Shown: positions 20,631-32,660 of the stretch, in pieces
How the letters are laid out: every line of letters begins with the position of its first letter
Position numbering within the stretch: position 1 is the first letter of the stretch
Assembly (NCBI GenBank): GCA_963921195.1
Contig: OY992536.1
Coordinates: forward strand, 90,067,007 to 90,131,006
Origin: Pegoplata infirma
Taxonomy: Eukaryota; Arthropoda; Insecta; Diptera; Anthomyiidae
DNA length: 64,000 nucleotides
Direction: 5' to 3'
Position numbers and translations under genes: made by a program
The notes under the pieces: model-generated
Told to the model about the DNA's origin: nothing
Databases searched by the model: none
The model's input: the letters and a program-made list of their open reading frames with translations, nothing else

Positions 20631-23600
20631 TGTTTAGTTGAATGGTACTTTGGAAGATGTTGATGAATAATGATCAGTGTCAAACCTTAGTACAATTTCC
20701 GTTCTACTAGTCGTTTAGTACACAAAATAAGTCTGGCAATTTCGCCTGATATAACAAGCCCAACGAAGTTTATTTTATTATTTTTGTATAACCAACAACT
20801 TTTACAACTTCAAGGTATTTTTATGGAAGGGAAAAGGGCAAGGATATTTAAAAGGTTTAGGGGAAAATGTAATTGTTCAGTTATCGTAAGTTAAATACGA
20901 TACTTACTGTTTAAGAAACAAACATAAACCATTGTTGAGAATTTAAAAATTGGCACTAAATTTGCAGTACTTTTGTTTTTATTTAAAAAATTAATGATCC
21001 AAAAAATGTTGGTCTATTGCCCAAAAAAAAAGGAAAAAAAATAACAAAATATATTTAAATACGATGTTCAATAATTTGGTTAGAAATTATACGTTTTACT
21101 TGATTTGCAGTATCAAAAAGCCAAGTTAAGATGAATTTTGGTAAAATTTGTAATATGAATTTTGGTAAAATTTTATGACTTTTTAAAAAAAATTTTAAAT
21201 TATATTTAAATTTAATGAATCCGATACGTTTTTATCGGCTTTAACGTAGAAGTTTTATATTCAAAATTTCCAGTATCCAATAAGCGAGGTAATATAAATT
21301 TGGGAGAATTCAAAGCTTTAAATAAATCCTTTTTATCTTTTTGAAGTAAAATTTTGTATTAGGAATTAAAATTTTTGTTAATTGCCAGGAAAAATTAAAT
21401 GATATTCAAATTTTATGAAAATCTGATGATTAATAATTCGATAAGTTTTTATCGGCTTTAGCGTATAAGTTTTATACGTTTTTTTTTTTTTTTCTTGATT
21501 TATAGTATACAATAAGCGAAAAAATTGTGGGAAATTTTATTAAATCCTTTTTTATCTTCTTTGAAGTAAAATTTTGTACTAAGAATGAACAATTTTGGCC
21601 AATTACCAAAAAATTGAATCTTATGTTTAAATTCGAATTTATCAAATCCAATTTGTACCAATTCGATTTGGTCTTATCGGTTTTAACGTAGAAATTGTAA
21701 ACGTTTTTCCTTTTCTCTTCAAAATGAGGTAACTGAATTTTGGGAAAATTCAACGATTTATAAAATCCTTATTTTTTTTGTTATTTTGAAGTTCAATTTA
21801 GTATTAAGTTTTTATTTATTTTATTTTTTTTATTTTTATATTTTATTTAGATATGTTTTTAAAGTGTCTTCACTGTTAATTTTTCGGTTCTAATTATCCA
21901 ACTTTACAAGACTAGGGAAAATCCATAAATTTAATTTCAATTATGAATCTAAAACACGATAGATTTCGCTTAAGCTATCAGCTTTTAATTCAACTTTTTA
22001 TTGATGTTAATATTTAAGTGTCAAACCGTTATGTTTTTGTTTTACCTATAATAGACTTCAGGTTTCCAACAATTTGAAAAATATATACTTCAGGTTTCTC
22101 ACAAATAAAAATTATTTTCCGTTTTGATATTGTAAAAATTTAAAAAATCAATATACTTTTTAAATTCTGAATTCTATGAATATTGATATTTGGGTGGCAA
22201 CTCTGTATAAGTTCACGTTAAGGTGACGACTTCCAATTCAATTAAATATGAATTATAAAATGGGACAATTATAGAATTAATGCTTTAAATATTTGCTTGT
22301 TATGTTTTATCATCGTTTGCCAAAGAAATATTCTGTGAAAACTAGTTAATTTTTTAATTTATTTACAAAATTTGCTTAATAGTGTAAATATCCATTTCAA
22401 TACTGCGATTTTCGATTATGTAAAAATAGCAACACTTGTTAGTATTTGAAAGCAAACAATAGATATATGTATAATGTACTAATTCAGAGTTTTATTGCAC
22501 AAACCAATGATCTCAATTTAGTCTAGCTAAACCAATATATTTTTATTTAATATGTTCACGAAATTCACTAAAAGTGTAATACACGTTTTAACACAGCGAT
22601 TTTCGCTTATGCAAAGGTAGCAACACTTGTTCAATATATAAAATATATAATGTACCAAAATATAAAATTGTTATTGTTCTGTTAAACCCAATGTGTTTTT
22701 TAGTACGTAGTGTAATTTTTGTACAAAATGTGCTTATCGTTCCAACTCTGATATTCTTATTTGATTTTGACAATTCCTATTTAGACAGAGAATTTAAATT
22801 GTGTTTTGCTTTAACTTAATATTCTTTTCCACCTTGGGTGATTTATTAAAGAATGTTAACAGAAATTGATGTTGCACAATATTAGAGAATTACTTGCATT
22901 AACACATTAATGCTGTATGTAAAATATAACAAAATATAACTGAATGTTTGTAGCTAATTGTATCGTACTTTTTCACTTGTACTTAATGTGCGTATCGTGC
23001 CAACTGTTTTCTAATTGGATTTTTACTTGAATTTTGCAAAATCCTATTTGAATAGAAACTTTGAGTGGTTTTGATTTGATTTATAATTTCAATAAGACAA
23101 ATGCTTTTTTAATTCTTTTTTGCGTATTATGTGGATAAGGTAAATGATGTATGTGAATGAGAGAAACCAAAAAAAAAAAATTTTTTTTTTCAAAAACTTA
23201 CGATTTTCACTTGTTTTTAATCGTTAAATTCTGCATTCCACGTTCTGTTAGCAGGTGGCAAAACAGGTTTATCCAAGAAAGCTTCAACAAACTGTGCCAA
23301 ATTTCTTGTCAACAGAAGAAAATGTATTAAATATTGTGACGGAAGACACAAAGATTACATTAATTGTGCTGTATTTTCGTAGATTTTCTCCTTTATATGA
23401 ACACAATTTTTGTGGGGGGTTGTTTTGCTATTGTTGTACGTGGGTCTGCTGCAGTAGAAAAATTACTTGATAAATCGTACTAAATACCACGACTTGATGG
23501 TTGTTTTAGAAATTTTAACCAAATGGATTTGTCGTAATTGGTTAATGTCGATCTTAGCGTTGTGGGTTAGTTGGTGATGAACAAAAAAATAATCAGTTTA

Positions 23601-25026
23601 CACGTTTTTCTATCCAGGAAAGTTTCCGTGAACACTTGCGGGGAAAAAATGCGGTATTGCGTAATTTTCTATCTGTGGTATAGAAAATCAATCAGTAATG
23701 TTTTAAATTGTTAGGATAATAAATTGTTATAAGCTCAATTTGTTATACCTTTTCTGTTTCAATTTACTGTGTAAAGTTGAATAAATTATAATATCGCTTG
23801 ACTATAAAATAATAATAATCCTTCGTCTTTCTAATTGGTCTCTATACTACTTTGCGCTTCTTCACTTCTTTTAATAATGAAATTAAAAATGTGCTTTTGA
23901 CTTTTAAAAGGGAATAGACAATAATTTAATAAATCTATTACAAAATGTTGCATTGAGAGATATTTTGTATTTACTCTCACTTAATTTCGTAAGTGGTGGT
24001 TCTAAGGGTACGTTCTGGTCGATGTTAGTAGCGAGACGGTACTCACGACATATATCTGTTGTCACCAGCCAAAAGCTCTCTCTTGTTAAGTCTCACTTGT
24101 GTGGATGCAAAAGAACTTTTTCATGCAATTTTAAATTTGTACTTTGACTAAAAGCTTATCGCCACTTGTTTGATATATTATCCAATTACTTTTAAACGGC
24201 ATACAGCAAGAGCAGAAAGGAATAGATTAGGCAAACCAAAAAAAGAGAGAAAGGGATTGTTCTTGTTATAGAGAAATTTAATTTTTTATTTTCTATAAAT
24301 GGTAGGGTACTATGTGAGTTTTTTGTTTTAAATTTAAAACCCAAATTACGACTTTCCGTTTTGTATGGAAATGGGCCACAAAGGCAAACTCATTAATTAT
24401 TGTAAATTTCGCAAATATGTAGTTAAAAAATATTGGCTTCTGCCCAAAAATATTCTGTTTTAGTAATGTGAATGTTATTTCAATTCTCCTATTTAGGTTT
24501 CCAAAAATAACATTTCAATAGAAAGTAATAGTTGTTGGTATATTTTGCTTCTCTCCTTGTGATTCTCGTTACCCACGTTCACTGTTGAAAATTTGCAAAA
24601 ACTCTAACCTAAAAACTTGGGTCTTTAGAGTCTTGTGTTTTTTTCAAAGAACAGTAGAAAATGTAAATTTTTGTTTTTGGAAGACAAAAAATTAATGAAC
24701 ATTCGAGTCCCGTTGTGTACTAAGCTTTTAATATGAGTTGTTTAAATTAATGTATTTTATTTATTTATAGGAGAAAAATTTTGTTTGGCACAATGAAAGA
24801 GATTTTGCCTTCTTCTTTTTGGCTAATTTTCGTTAACAAATGTTTTACTCGTTAAATTAAACGTCATTTGTTTTCAACATATTGTCTTACGAGTACTGCA
24901 TGGATGGGTCTAATGCATTTATGTCGTTGACAAAATTTTATTTTAAAATACTAAATTTTTTTTTTTTTTTTTTTCAAATAATTTAATTAATCCATAAATT
25001 CCGGATTCAAGTTGTTCGAAGGACCA
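20631..25026 (-). other. 4.4-kb untranslated leader with degenerate tandem repeats
   Basis: There is no convincing coding frame on the element strand; the longest, at 21472-21753 and 22588-22773, are Lys/Asn/Phe-rich and unlike any known domain. Repeats seen: a ~220-bp unit with ATCGGCTTTAACGTAGAAG and TTTTGAAGTAAAATTTTGTA at about 21234, 21451 and 21676 (a fourth, weaker, near 21090); a ~190-bp unit with GCGATTTTCG and TAGCAACACTTGTT at 22405 and 22596; a ~258-bp unit with GTGC(T/G)TATCGT.CCAACT at 22731 and 22989. Such a leader is far longer than pol expression needs. Confidence 0.75.
25009..25026 (-). other. Primer-binding site, best fit tRNA-Tyr
   Basis: Directly next to the 5' LTR the element strand reads TGGTCCTTCGAACAACTT. 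The first 11 bases are the complement of a tRNA ending TCGAAGGACCA, which fits insect tRNA-Tyr (acceptor beginning CCTTCGA, from memory). The match stops after 11 bases. Confidence 0.65.
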
Positions 25027-25687
25027 TGTTTAACTTACGGGGATGTAAATTGGTTATAGTTACGGGAGGTTGTAACTGCGAGGAATATGTAAAGTTATAT
25101 CCAAAATAACTTTGCAAATGTTTACTTTTTATGGCGGAAAAAAGGGTATCAGAAGGGAGTATCTGAGTTGTTTAATTCGGGGTGAACAAACATTTAAGGG
25201 AGGATCAAGGAGTAGATCCTATTAAAAATAATTTGAGGGTAAATTATTTATATACCTGTTCTAATTTGGAGGTAAATCAAAGACAGGGATCTTTTCTATA
25301 CTTCGTTATAAAACTTACATTTATTATTTCAAAAATTCAGGAGATTGAGGAGGTTATCTGCTGCTGTCTTCTTTGGCTGCCAGTACGGAAAGAGACCGAG
25401 CTTTATTGACGTTTACTTCAAGAAAGCTCGGTCTATTCACGAACATGGATGTCAAACAAGGACAATTTAGGATAAATGTCATAAAAGATGTAATTCAAGT
25501 AAAAATAGGGGGTTAATCTACTACATTTCATGGATGGTAAGTATTAATTACCAAGAGATATGAACAATTTAAGAATAATTATAATTATAATAATAATTAT
25601 AATAATGATAATAATAATAATACTTATTTCAAATAATTTTACAATTCATGAATTTATACAACTAAGAAATGTGAACTATGTTGAACA
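25027..25687 (-). repeat. 5' LTR of BEL/Pao element (661 bp)
   Basis: Same length and, by eye, the same sequence as 13959-14619. It is followed by the ATGCG target duplication at 25688. It should carry the promoter. Near the element-strand start is GTTGTATAAATTC, a possible TATA box, but this is not decisive. Confidence 0.96.
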
Positions 25688-26098
25688 ATGCGAAAAAACG
25701 CCATTTTTGCCATTTTTGAAAGCCTGCACAGCAGCCACTGGGGGAATAAAAATCTGGTATGAAGCGTTAGAGTTGAATTGAACTATGATCTCAAATATAT
25801 GATCAAAAAAATTTGAAGTTGTTGCACTATTATTGGCCAAACACGTATTTTAAAAAAACACTGTGAAAAAAATTAGAAAAAGCACCATTTTTAAAATGCT
25901 CAAAAACAAAAACCAGATGATCAATCTTTAGTGTGATGAGCTCAAAATTTAGACAAAATCTCATTCTTACTTATAGACTTTTAAACCCATTAAAGATATC
26001 TTCCGGTTTATACGAAAAATAACACAGAAAACTTAAATTTGTAAAATATTTATTTTTTTTAGTTTTTCTTTAAAAATATCAAAAAAAACTAAGGTACC
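25688..26098. repeat. Foldback B, middle part
   Basis: It resumes the sequence broken at 13958 (GAAAGCCTGCACAGCAGCCA, then GTTGCACTATTATTGGCCAA). It aligns with 36147-36565 of the uninterrupted copy. Confidence 0.85.
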
Positions 26099-26100
26099 TA

Positions 26101-27913
26101 CCCAGCAAAAACTTGGTAATGACACATCATTACCATTCGAATTACTAAGTAATGACAGAAAATTACCTTTAGCATTATTTTGAAATGTAAAGTAATGACT
26201 TATTAATAATGACTTACATAAGTCATTATAATAAAATAAAAAAATTTCAGAACTAGATTTTAACTTTTTGACTCACTGTACATTATTTTGAATAAAAATA
26301 AAATTAAATTAAATATTTTTTTAATTTTTTTTTTAAATAATTTTTTCATTACCTATAAGTATATATGTAATTAGCAGGGCAAGGGGGTTCATGTAAATAC
26401 ATGTTTGTTGTCGTTAGCCTGAGCACAACTTAAAGTATTTATCTTCGCGAATCATCGAATTTGCTTAAAAATGGCATTGATTTGTTAGTGCATATTTTTG
26501 CATATATTGATGAAAATGCATGTTTTTGCATATTTTGCTTAAACTACATATTTTCTTGCATATTTTTTAATATTTGTCAAAAAAAATTTTTTTTTTATTA
26601 TTTTTTTGAAATTAGCTATTTTTCATGAAAAATGTTCATGTTCATGTCAATGCATTTTGATAAGAAAGAAAATATTTTTTTTTGTCAAAAAATTAATTAG
26701 TGGGAAAAATATAAATACAATTTTTATGGAGTAATTTCGGTCAAGGGCTGCATCTAAAAGACGGAAAGGAGTGTTCGTATTTTTTTATTAAACTGCACTA
26801 ACAATGAGATAAAAAAAAAACTTAATTTATAATTTAATTTTTATTTAGTTCGGTTTGAGTCCATATTAATTATTTCTGAGAAATCTGAAAAAAAAAAATC
26901 AGGTGACAACACAATTTATGTATTTTTTTTTATTTTCCCGTAAAAGGGTCCTAATGGCCGATCGTTTCCAAATTAGAAAAAATCCGAATTCGGGACGCGA
27001 TAACATACATATTTGTTAATGTTTACACTATGGTGGAGCAAATTCAGCTTTTTTTGAATTTAGAAATTGTTGGGGTCTGGAAAGTTGCCTTTTTGGGTAG
27101 ATATTAATACAAATATATTGGACCTGTAGGACCATAGGTTTTGAACAAAGTGAAAAAAAAAATACTTTTTTGTTGCTTAAAATATTAGTTTATATTCGGA
27201 CATTACTAAAAAAGTGTTTTTATGGGATTTTTTTTTTTTTTTTGTTTCTTGCTTTACAAAAAAATATTTTATTTAGTTTTTGCTGAAAATATAACGTAAC
27301 ATTCTCTCAGTGTGGAGAAGAGTATATTTTTAAATATCGTATTATTTAATTTGGCCTTTAATGCATTTTAAAATTAATTAGAAAAAAAATATATATTTTT
27401 AAAGAAAAAAAATTTACAAGCAAAAAAAAAAAGTTACAAATTTTTGTTCACTTTATTCGGAACTTTCCGATTTTCAAGTCAAAAAAGGAACCCAAATCCA
27501 TTGTCCTGCAGGTCCAATATTTTTGTGTGTTAATATCGATCCTAAAAGACAACTTTCCCGACCCCGACGATTTTGAAATTAAAAAAAAAGCTAAATATGC
27601 TCCACTGAATTTTATGTTTTGCGATTTTTTATGAATAAATATTAAAATAAATGAATTTTTTAATGCATATTTTTTTAGTTTTTACCGCATATTTTTAAAT
27701 TTTTGATACATATTTTTAGCGCTAAAAGCGAGATTTTTAGTGCATGAACTTCCTTGCCCTGGTAATTAGTTATTAATACTGGTTTGATAATCATTACATT
27801 TGGCACATTTGCTTGTAAATGTAATGGGAAAGGTAATTCGAATCAGAAGTAGTTATAACTTTTGAATTTCCCATTACACATTTCATTACTTGGTAATGCA
27901 AGTTTTTGCTGGG
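26101..27913. mobile_element. TA-flanked CCCAGCAAAA element, split by a hAT
   Basis: The ends CCCAGCAAAAACTTGGTAATG... and ...GCAAGTTTTTGCTGGG are inverted repeats with TA on both sides (26099-26100, 27914-27915). Its own sequence is only 26101-26374 and 27762-27913, full of ATTACC/GGTAAT motifs. The rest is the nested hAT. Confidence 0.85.
26375..27761. mobile_element. hAT element with 8-bp duplication GTAATTAG
   Basis: The ends CAGGGCAAGG and CCTTGCCCTG are perfect inverted repeats with the CAGGG start typical of hAT. GTAATTAG is present on both sides (26367-26374, 27762-27769). Sub-terminal TTCATG and repeated TGCATATTTTTGCATAT motifs are shared with 59988-60828 and the copy beginning near 62643. 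The 1387-bp interior has no transposase frame. Confidence 0.9.
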
Positions 27914-28450
27914 TACCTTATCTTTTTTACAAAAATGATAATTTTAACAGAGTCATTTTAAAACGCAACTGTAACCCAACCAAACGCAACAATTAGAAAA
28001 AAATTGTTTTCTATGTTGGAGACCATAGACAAATTATACTTTTGCGCTTTATACCAGATTTGTATTCCACTCAATGGCTGCTGTGCAGGCTTTCAAATAA
28101 TGCAAAAATCGTCATTTTTCGCATTTTTAACCGTGAATAACTAAAAATCTGGACGTGATGGAAAAATTTGGAGTACAGATTTTGAATCAGGAGATCAAAG
28201 TCTACTAAAATTGATCACCAGAATTCAAACCGGAAAATGACTGTTGAGCGGTGTTATCTTTCCAAAAAGCTTAAAGAAATTCAAATCGGATAAAAAATAA
28301 GCATTTTACGCATACATGCCCCAGACCATTGCACGGTTTTTAAAGCCAGAATTTTAAAATTTTCAAAATTTTTAGCTAAAAAAATAAAAAAAAATAAATT
28401 GTACCTTATTATCTCATTAAATACATGTTATAGATAAAAACTAAAAGATA

Positions 28451-29066
28451 TGGTAGTCTAGCTTTTTTTTTCATTTGGCATGGGTACACAGAGAAAACAG
28501 TTTAATTGTGCCAGCCGAATTAAGAGCCAACTGCATAGTTTAATAACAACAACCGAAATTTTCGGTTGCGATAACCAAAAATTGTTTTGAAAATTTAACT
28601 TCTGTTGGTTCAAATAAATTTCGGTAATCGCTACCGAAAATTTCGGTTGTTGTAATTAAACCATGCAGTTGGCTCTAAATTTGGCCTGCACAATTAAACT
28701 GTTTTCTCTGTGTAGTGATATAATTTCCAAAGAAAATGTGTTTTTCTATAATAATTTAGCAAATATGGAAAAAAAATATTCTGTATTGTACGATACGAAG
28801 TGTAAAACATAAATTCTGTTAATATTTGGAGAAATCGGGCATCTTTAACCCCTTTTCGTCCAGGTGAAATGACAAATTTATACATTTCTATTATACAAAA
28901 ATCCGATTTCTCAAAAGTTACAGAATTTACGTTTTACACTTCGATCCGTACAATAGAGCACAAATTTTCCAACATTTGCTAAATTATTGCAGAAAAACGC
29001 ATTTTATTTGGAATCCGCGGAAATTTTATCACTACCCGCGCCAAATAAAAAAAAACTTGACTACCA
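28451..29066. mobile_element. Foldback K with TA duplication, holding a MITE
   Basis: The ends TGGTAGTCTAGCTTTTTTTT and AAAAAAACTTGACTACCA mirror each other with TA outside (28449-28450, 29067-29068). The arms share ATCCGATTTCTC/GAGAAATCGGG-type blocks. The left arm is broken by a 226-bp MITE at a TA. The right arm keeps the unbroken version (GGGTAGTGATAAAATTTCC, inverted). Confidence 0.75.
28487..28712. mobile_element. 226-bp TA MITE (CACAGAGAAAACAG ends)
   Basis: The ends CACAGAGAAAACAGTTTAAT and ATTAAACTGTTTTCTCTGTG are near-perfect inverted repeats of about 80 bp with TA on both sides (28485-28486, 28713-28714). Inside are repeated CAACCGAAATTTTCGGTTG palindromes. Tc1/mariner-type by its duplication. 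Confidence 0.85.
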
Positions 29067-29087
29067 TATTTGCTATTTTGAATCTTA

Positions 29088-29855
29088 TGGCGTTTTCTTT
29101 TCTGGCAAAAAATGTAGCATTTTGTAACATTTTTTTTATTCTTTGAATTTTTTGTGTTCTTTTCTAAAAAAAATGCACACTTTTGAAAAAATATTATGTT
29201 CTTTTCTCAAATTATTGCCTGCCCGTGAGGTAAAAAATGCATATTTTCAACCCCGAAATCAAATGACGGGGTGAAAAATTGCCCTGATATTCTCTCATGT
29301 AGCAAAACTCAAATTAAGCGAACAAGTTAACTGATGCTGTTGTGGTGCAGAGGATGGTGTCGTGACATGTGACACTGGAGGTACGGGGTTCAAATCCCGG
29401 TATGGAAATTTTTTTTTTTTTTTTTTTATTCTGGTATTTTTTTTTTATTTAATTACGTATTATTTTTTTTATTTAATAATGTTTTTTTTTTTTAAATAAT
29501 TTAATAATTTTTTAAAAAAAAAAGTAAATTTTCATATAAAATCGACTAAATTTGTTAATTTTTTGGTATTTTTTTTTTTAAGTTTAAATAATTAAAAAAA
29601 AAATAATTTAAAGCAAAAAAAAAAATAAAAAAAATTTGTGATGGCCATCGCCGGGATTCGAACCTGAGCTGCCGGCAATATAAGCGAAAAACACATCCAT
29701 CGTACCAGCAAATCAGGGCAATTTGCGTACAAAACAGCATTTTTTGTGTTCTTTTCTGAGTGAAAAAAATGCAACATCGTTTCAGGGCCATGTCAACATT
29801 TTAAAATTTAACATTTTAACAATGCACAATTTTTTGTTCAGAAAAGAAAACACCA
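29088..29855. mobile_element. TTA-flanked element with tRNA-like arms
   Basis: The ends TGGCGTTTTCTTTTCTG and CAGAAAAGAAAACACCA are inverted, with TTA outside (29085-29087, 29856-29858). Each arm carries a tRNA-like block: plus strand 29335-29405 (B box GGGGTTCAAATCCC) and minus strand 29640-29720 (B box AGGTTCGAATCCC), facing each other. The T-rich spacer at 29408-29635 separates them. Confidence 0.7.
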
Positions 29856-30496
29856 TTAAACATGTTTTCAATTTGATCATAAAGTAAAATTAAATTTTTA
29901 TTATTTTGTGCCTTAAAATTTTGAAATTTTTTCTGGCTTTGAAACCCATACAATGGTCTGGGGCATGTTTGTGTAAAATGCGTATTTTTTATTCGATTTT
30001 AATTTTATTAGTCATTTTGGAAAGGTAATTTAATACCATTTTCATATTATTGCACAAAAAATTTATCAAAAAATATCAAATACCAATATTTTTCCAAAAA
30101 CTAGAAAAAAAGCGTTTTTGGTTCATATAAGAATGTCCCAAAACTTCAATCCATTTTCGGCACGAGTTATTTTTAGCCAATTGTCCCCAAATTTTGGCTC
30201 ACTCATTTTTAGATACCAAAGACCAATATAGGACCCTACCAGTTATAAAAAGTTGATTTTCGTTTTTAAGGACACCTCCAATGAACATATATATTTAATA
30301 TATGAGCATATACGAAAATTGGCGGCATGTGGACAGACATATAAGAAACATATATGAACACATATGCACATATATGAACCCATATATGTACACATGCCGC
30401 CAATTTTCGCATGTGTAACATATATTTACATATATGAACATACATGTCCATATTTGGACCACATATGAATCATATATGAACATTTTTCACCGGGTA

Positions 30497-30545
30497 AAGA
30501 AAATAATGACCTCGAGCTAGAATAAACCTACTAAAAATATATTTT
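30497..30545 (+). repeat. Family E repeat, right remnant
   Basis: AATAATGACCTCGAGCTAG followed by AATAAACCTACT is the inverted end of the TTTTGAGTAGG repeat. It continues 13493 after removal of the outer foldback. Confidence 0.65.
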
Positions 30546-31700
30546 TTACTTTAAAGTTTTTTTTTTGCCTTATTGTAATTTTTACAAGAACGTTTTTTCA
30601 TGAGTTTGATTAAAGAAGTATCGTGAATAAAATTTATGAATTTTTTTTTCTAAATTCATAATTATTAATCACTTTTAAAAACATTTATTTAGATTAATTA
30701 TTTTTTTCTGGTCTAGCTAAAAATTACTGCTCACGTGCTTGATTAAACCAAAGTCTATAGAATATTTATGGATTTGATTATAAAAAAAAATTATTTGTTT
30801 ATATAAAAATAAAAATTATTTTTATTTTATATGATAAATCATAACGATAATCCCTGTGAATTTAGTTAACCGTGCTATTGAACGGAAATTATATTGCCAT
30901 AAACTATCAAGGGTTGCTGTGGGAGTTTACAGTGGACAACAGTAGATATTTCTTCGTAAAGGTAAAGTGACAAATTTTAAAAAAATATTTTTGGTTTCAC
31001 ATTTTTAAATATTTTGCCGTAAGGAAAAGTCAAACGACTGATTCTTAAAGAAATGTTATAAAATCTTAAGTTTTTTTTCGTTGGGAAAATTTTCTTAGAT
31101 TTCTGAGACATTTTCCTATAAAACATTTCTTTGATTCTAAGGCATTTTTGAAAAATTTTTGTTAAATTTTTTTTGTAGATTTTAAAATATTTTTTTTATC
31201 TTAAGACTTTTTTCGTTGGGAAAACTTTCTTGGATTTCTGAGACATTTTTCCATAAAACATTTCTTTGATTCTAAGACATTTTTTAAAAATTTTTGTTAA
31301 TTTTTTTTTGTAGATTTTCAAATATTGTTTTTATTCTTTTCACCCCGTAATGTCTTTAAACCCACCGTGCACTTAACTTTATTTTTTATAAAGAAAAAAA
31401 AAATATTATCAAATCACTGTTTAGTGCTCATCATAAACTAATTTCAGTACAAAGAAATTAATCAAAAAAATATAAATTTTATTGAAATCTAAAAAAATCC
31501 AGTCTTATGACCACACGGCAATCGTTATAATAAAACATTTAGATTTGATAATCAAATGAAAAGAAAAAATCAAAGTCGGGTCACTCCGCCGTAATAAAAC
31601 TAAATAAAAATTAATATTTATAGCTGTTTACTAATACAAATGATAAGATTAAAATCATTGAAATATTTTTTAATAATCAAGAAATAATATATATTTAGGG
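30546..31700. other. AT-rich sequence with family A minisatellite
   Basis: Two near-copies of a ~125-bp block (TTTTTTTCGTTGGGAAAATTTTC and TTCTGAGACATTTTCC...) lie at about 31070-31200 and 31200-31330. The rest shows nothing recognisable. A short family E fragment is at 31705-31740. Confidence 0.5.
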
Positions 31701-31740
31701 AAAATCATATTTTGAGTAGGTTTAATTTAGCTCGAGGTCA

Positions 31741-32279
31741 ATTAAACATGAACCGGATGATATGCGTCTAAATGTAGAGATCAAATGAAGTAAAACTTCA
31801 TTTACAGTTTTTCATTTCGTGATTTAAAAGATTGTATTTTTTAGAATATTTTTTTAATACTTATTTGTCTTGTCCTCTATTTTAATATTTGGATCTCCTC
31901 TATTTTTTCCATTTTGCCTTATCAGGAAAAAATGTGAATATCCTTTCAAAATACCAAAATTACCAAAATATTTTGCCGAAAATTTTAAATAATATTGAAG
32001 GATAAAGTTTTAAAAGGACGTTACTTACCTCCTTTTTCCCGGATATGTCAAAATAATAAAATGGGAAAGTTAGCAGAGATCCTCCTCGACATTTAAAATC
32101 CTACTGATGATAACACTAACTGGGGTATTTGAAACCGGTATGGGAATACCAGCCTATAACAAAATATGCCCAGAAATCACCAAATTATAACAAAAAATGG
32201 CCGCGAGTTTTGTACTATTGCCCAAAACATTAAATCATGATAATGTTTTGCGGAAGATTTGGGTGTACTTGGTGAAAAA
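31741..32279. other. No recognisable feature
   Basis: AT-rich sequence without open frames, clear repeats or palindromes that I could support. Confidence 0.5.
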
Positions 32280-32660
32280 GTAGTTTTGGTAAAAAAAAAA
32301 AATATTTTTTCAAGAAAAACAAAATTATTTTAAAAAAAATTTAATGAACCCAAAATTTTTGGTAAAAAAGAAAATGAATGAAAAGAAAAATTTTTTGATG
32401 TGAAAAAAAATTGATGAAAAAAAAATATGAAAAAAAAAATTTTTTTTGGTGAGAAAAAAATTGATGAAAAAAAAATTAATGAAAAAAAAAATTGATGAAA
32501 AAAAAAATTGATAAAAAAAAAAATTTGATAAAAAAATTTATGAAAAAAAATTTTTGATGAAAAAAAAAATTAATAAAAAAAAAATTTCTGAAAAAAAAAA
32601 ATTTTATGAAAAAAAAAAAATTTGATGAAAAAAAAAAAAAATTGTTGAGAAATAATTTTG
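32280..32660 (+). repeat. A-rich degenerate repeat (GATGAAAAAAAAATT)n
   Basis: Runs of 7-10 A separated by TTGATG or similar. It is followed at 32672 by a CACCAGCTGGTG palindrome and CACCACGAGGTGAA. Confidence 0.8.

Larger units (their letters stand above)
13959..25687 (-). mobile_element. Complete BEL/Pao LTR retrotransposon
   Basis: An 11,729-bp element in minus orientation. It comprises a 5' LTR (25027-25687), PBS, a 4.4-kb leader, gag-pol (20630-15330), a second open frame (from 15234 to 14659), a polypurine tract and a 3' LTR (13959-14619). The LTRs are the same length and I found no difference between them. The polyprotein is uninterrupted and the 5-bp target duplication is perfect. 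Together these indicate a recent insertion that may still be able to move. Family assignment comes from the DUF1759-type Gag region, the DQG protease, the Pao-type A17 region between reverse transcriptase and RNase H, and the integrase followed by a DUF5641-type C-terminus. Confidence 0.96.
13815..28253. mobile_element. Foldback B, Harbinger-like, split by a BEL/Pao element
   Basis: The left end CACCGCTCAACA and right end TGTTGAGCGGTG are inverted repeats with TTA on each side (13812-13814, 28254-28256). The target inside the outer foldback is visible in its other arm near 30016-30033. Left part 13815-13958 and right parts 25688-26098 and 27916-28253 align along their length with the uninterrupted copy at 36008-36838. 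No transposase is encoded. Confidence 0.85.
13496..30494. mobile_element. Outer long-arm foldback (D), TA-flanked, multiply interrupted
   Basis: The left end CCCAGAGAAAAATGTTCA mirrors TGAACATTTTTCACCGGG at the right, with TA on both sides (13494-13495, 30495-30496). The arms match block for block: AGGTGTCCTTA with GGACACCTCC, CCTGGTAGGGTCCT with AGGACCCTACCAG, ACTCGTGCCGAAAATGG with its inverse near 30152, and ATGCCCCAGACCATTG (28316) with its inverse near 29949. Foldback B (13815-28253), a smaller foldback (28451-29066) and a tRNA-bearing element (29088-29855) have inserted into it. There is no coding capacity of its own. Confidence 0.75.

Noticed and set aside
25560..25781. 73-codon frame beginning with an isoleucine run
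   Set aside because: It is an AAT/ATT microsatellite at the LTR end running into foldback sequence.
30266..30483. Tyr/His/Met-rich minus-strand frames
   Set aside because: They come from the CATATATGAACATATATG simple repeat inside foldback D.
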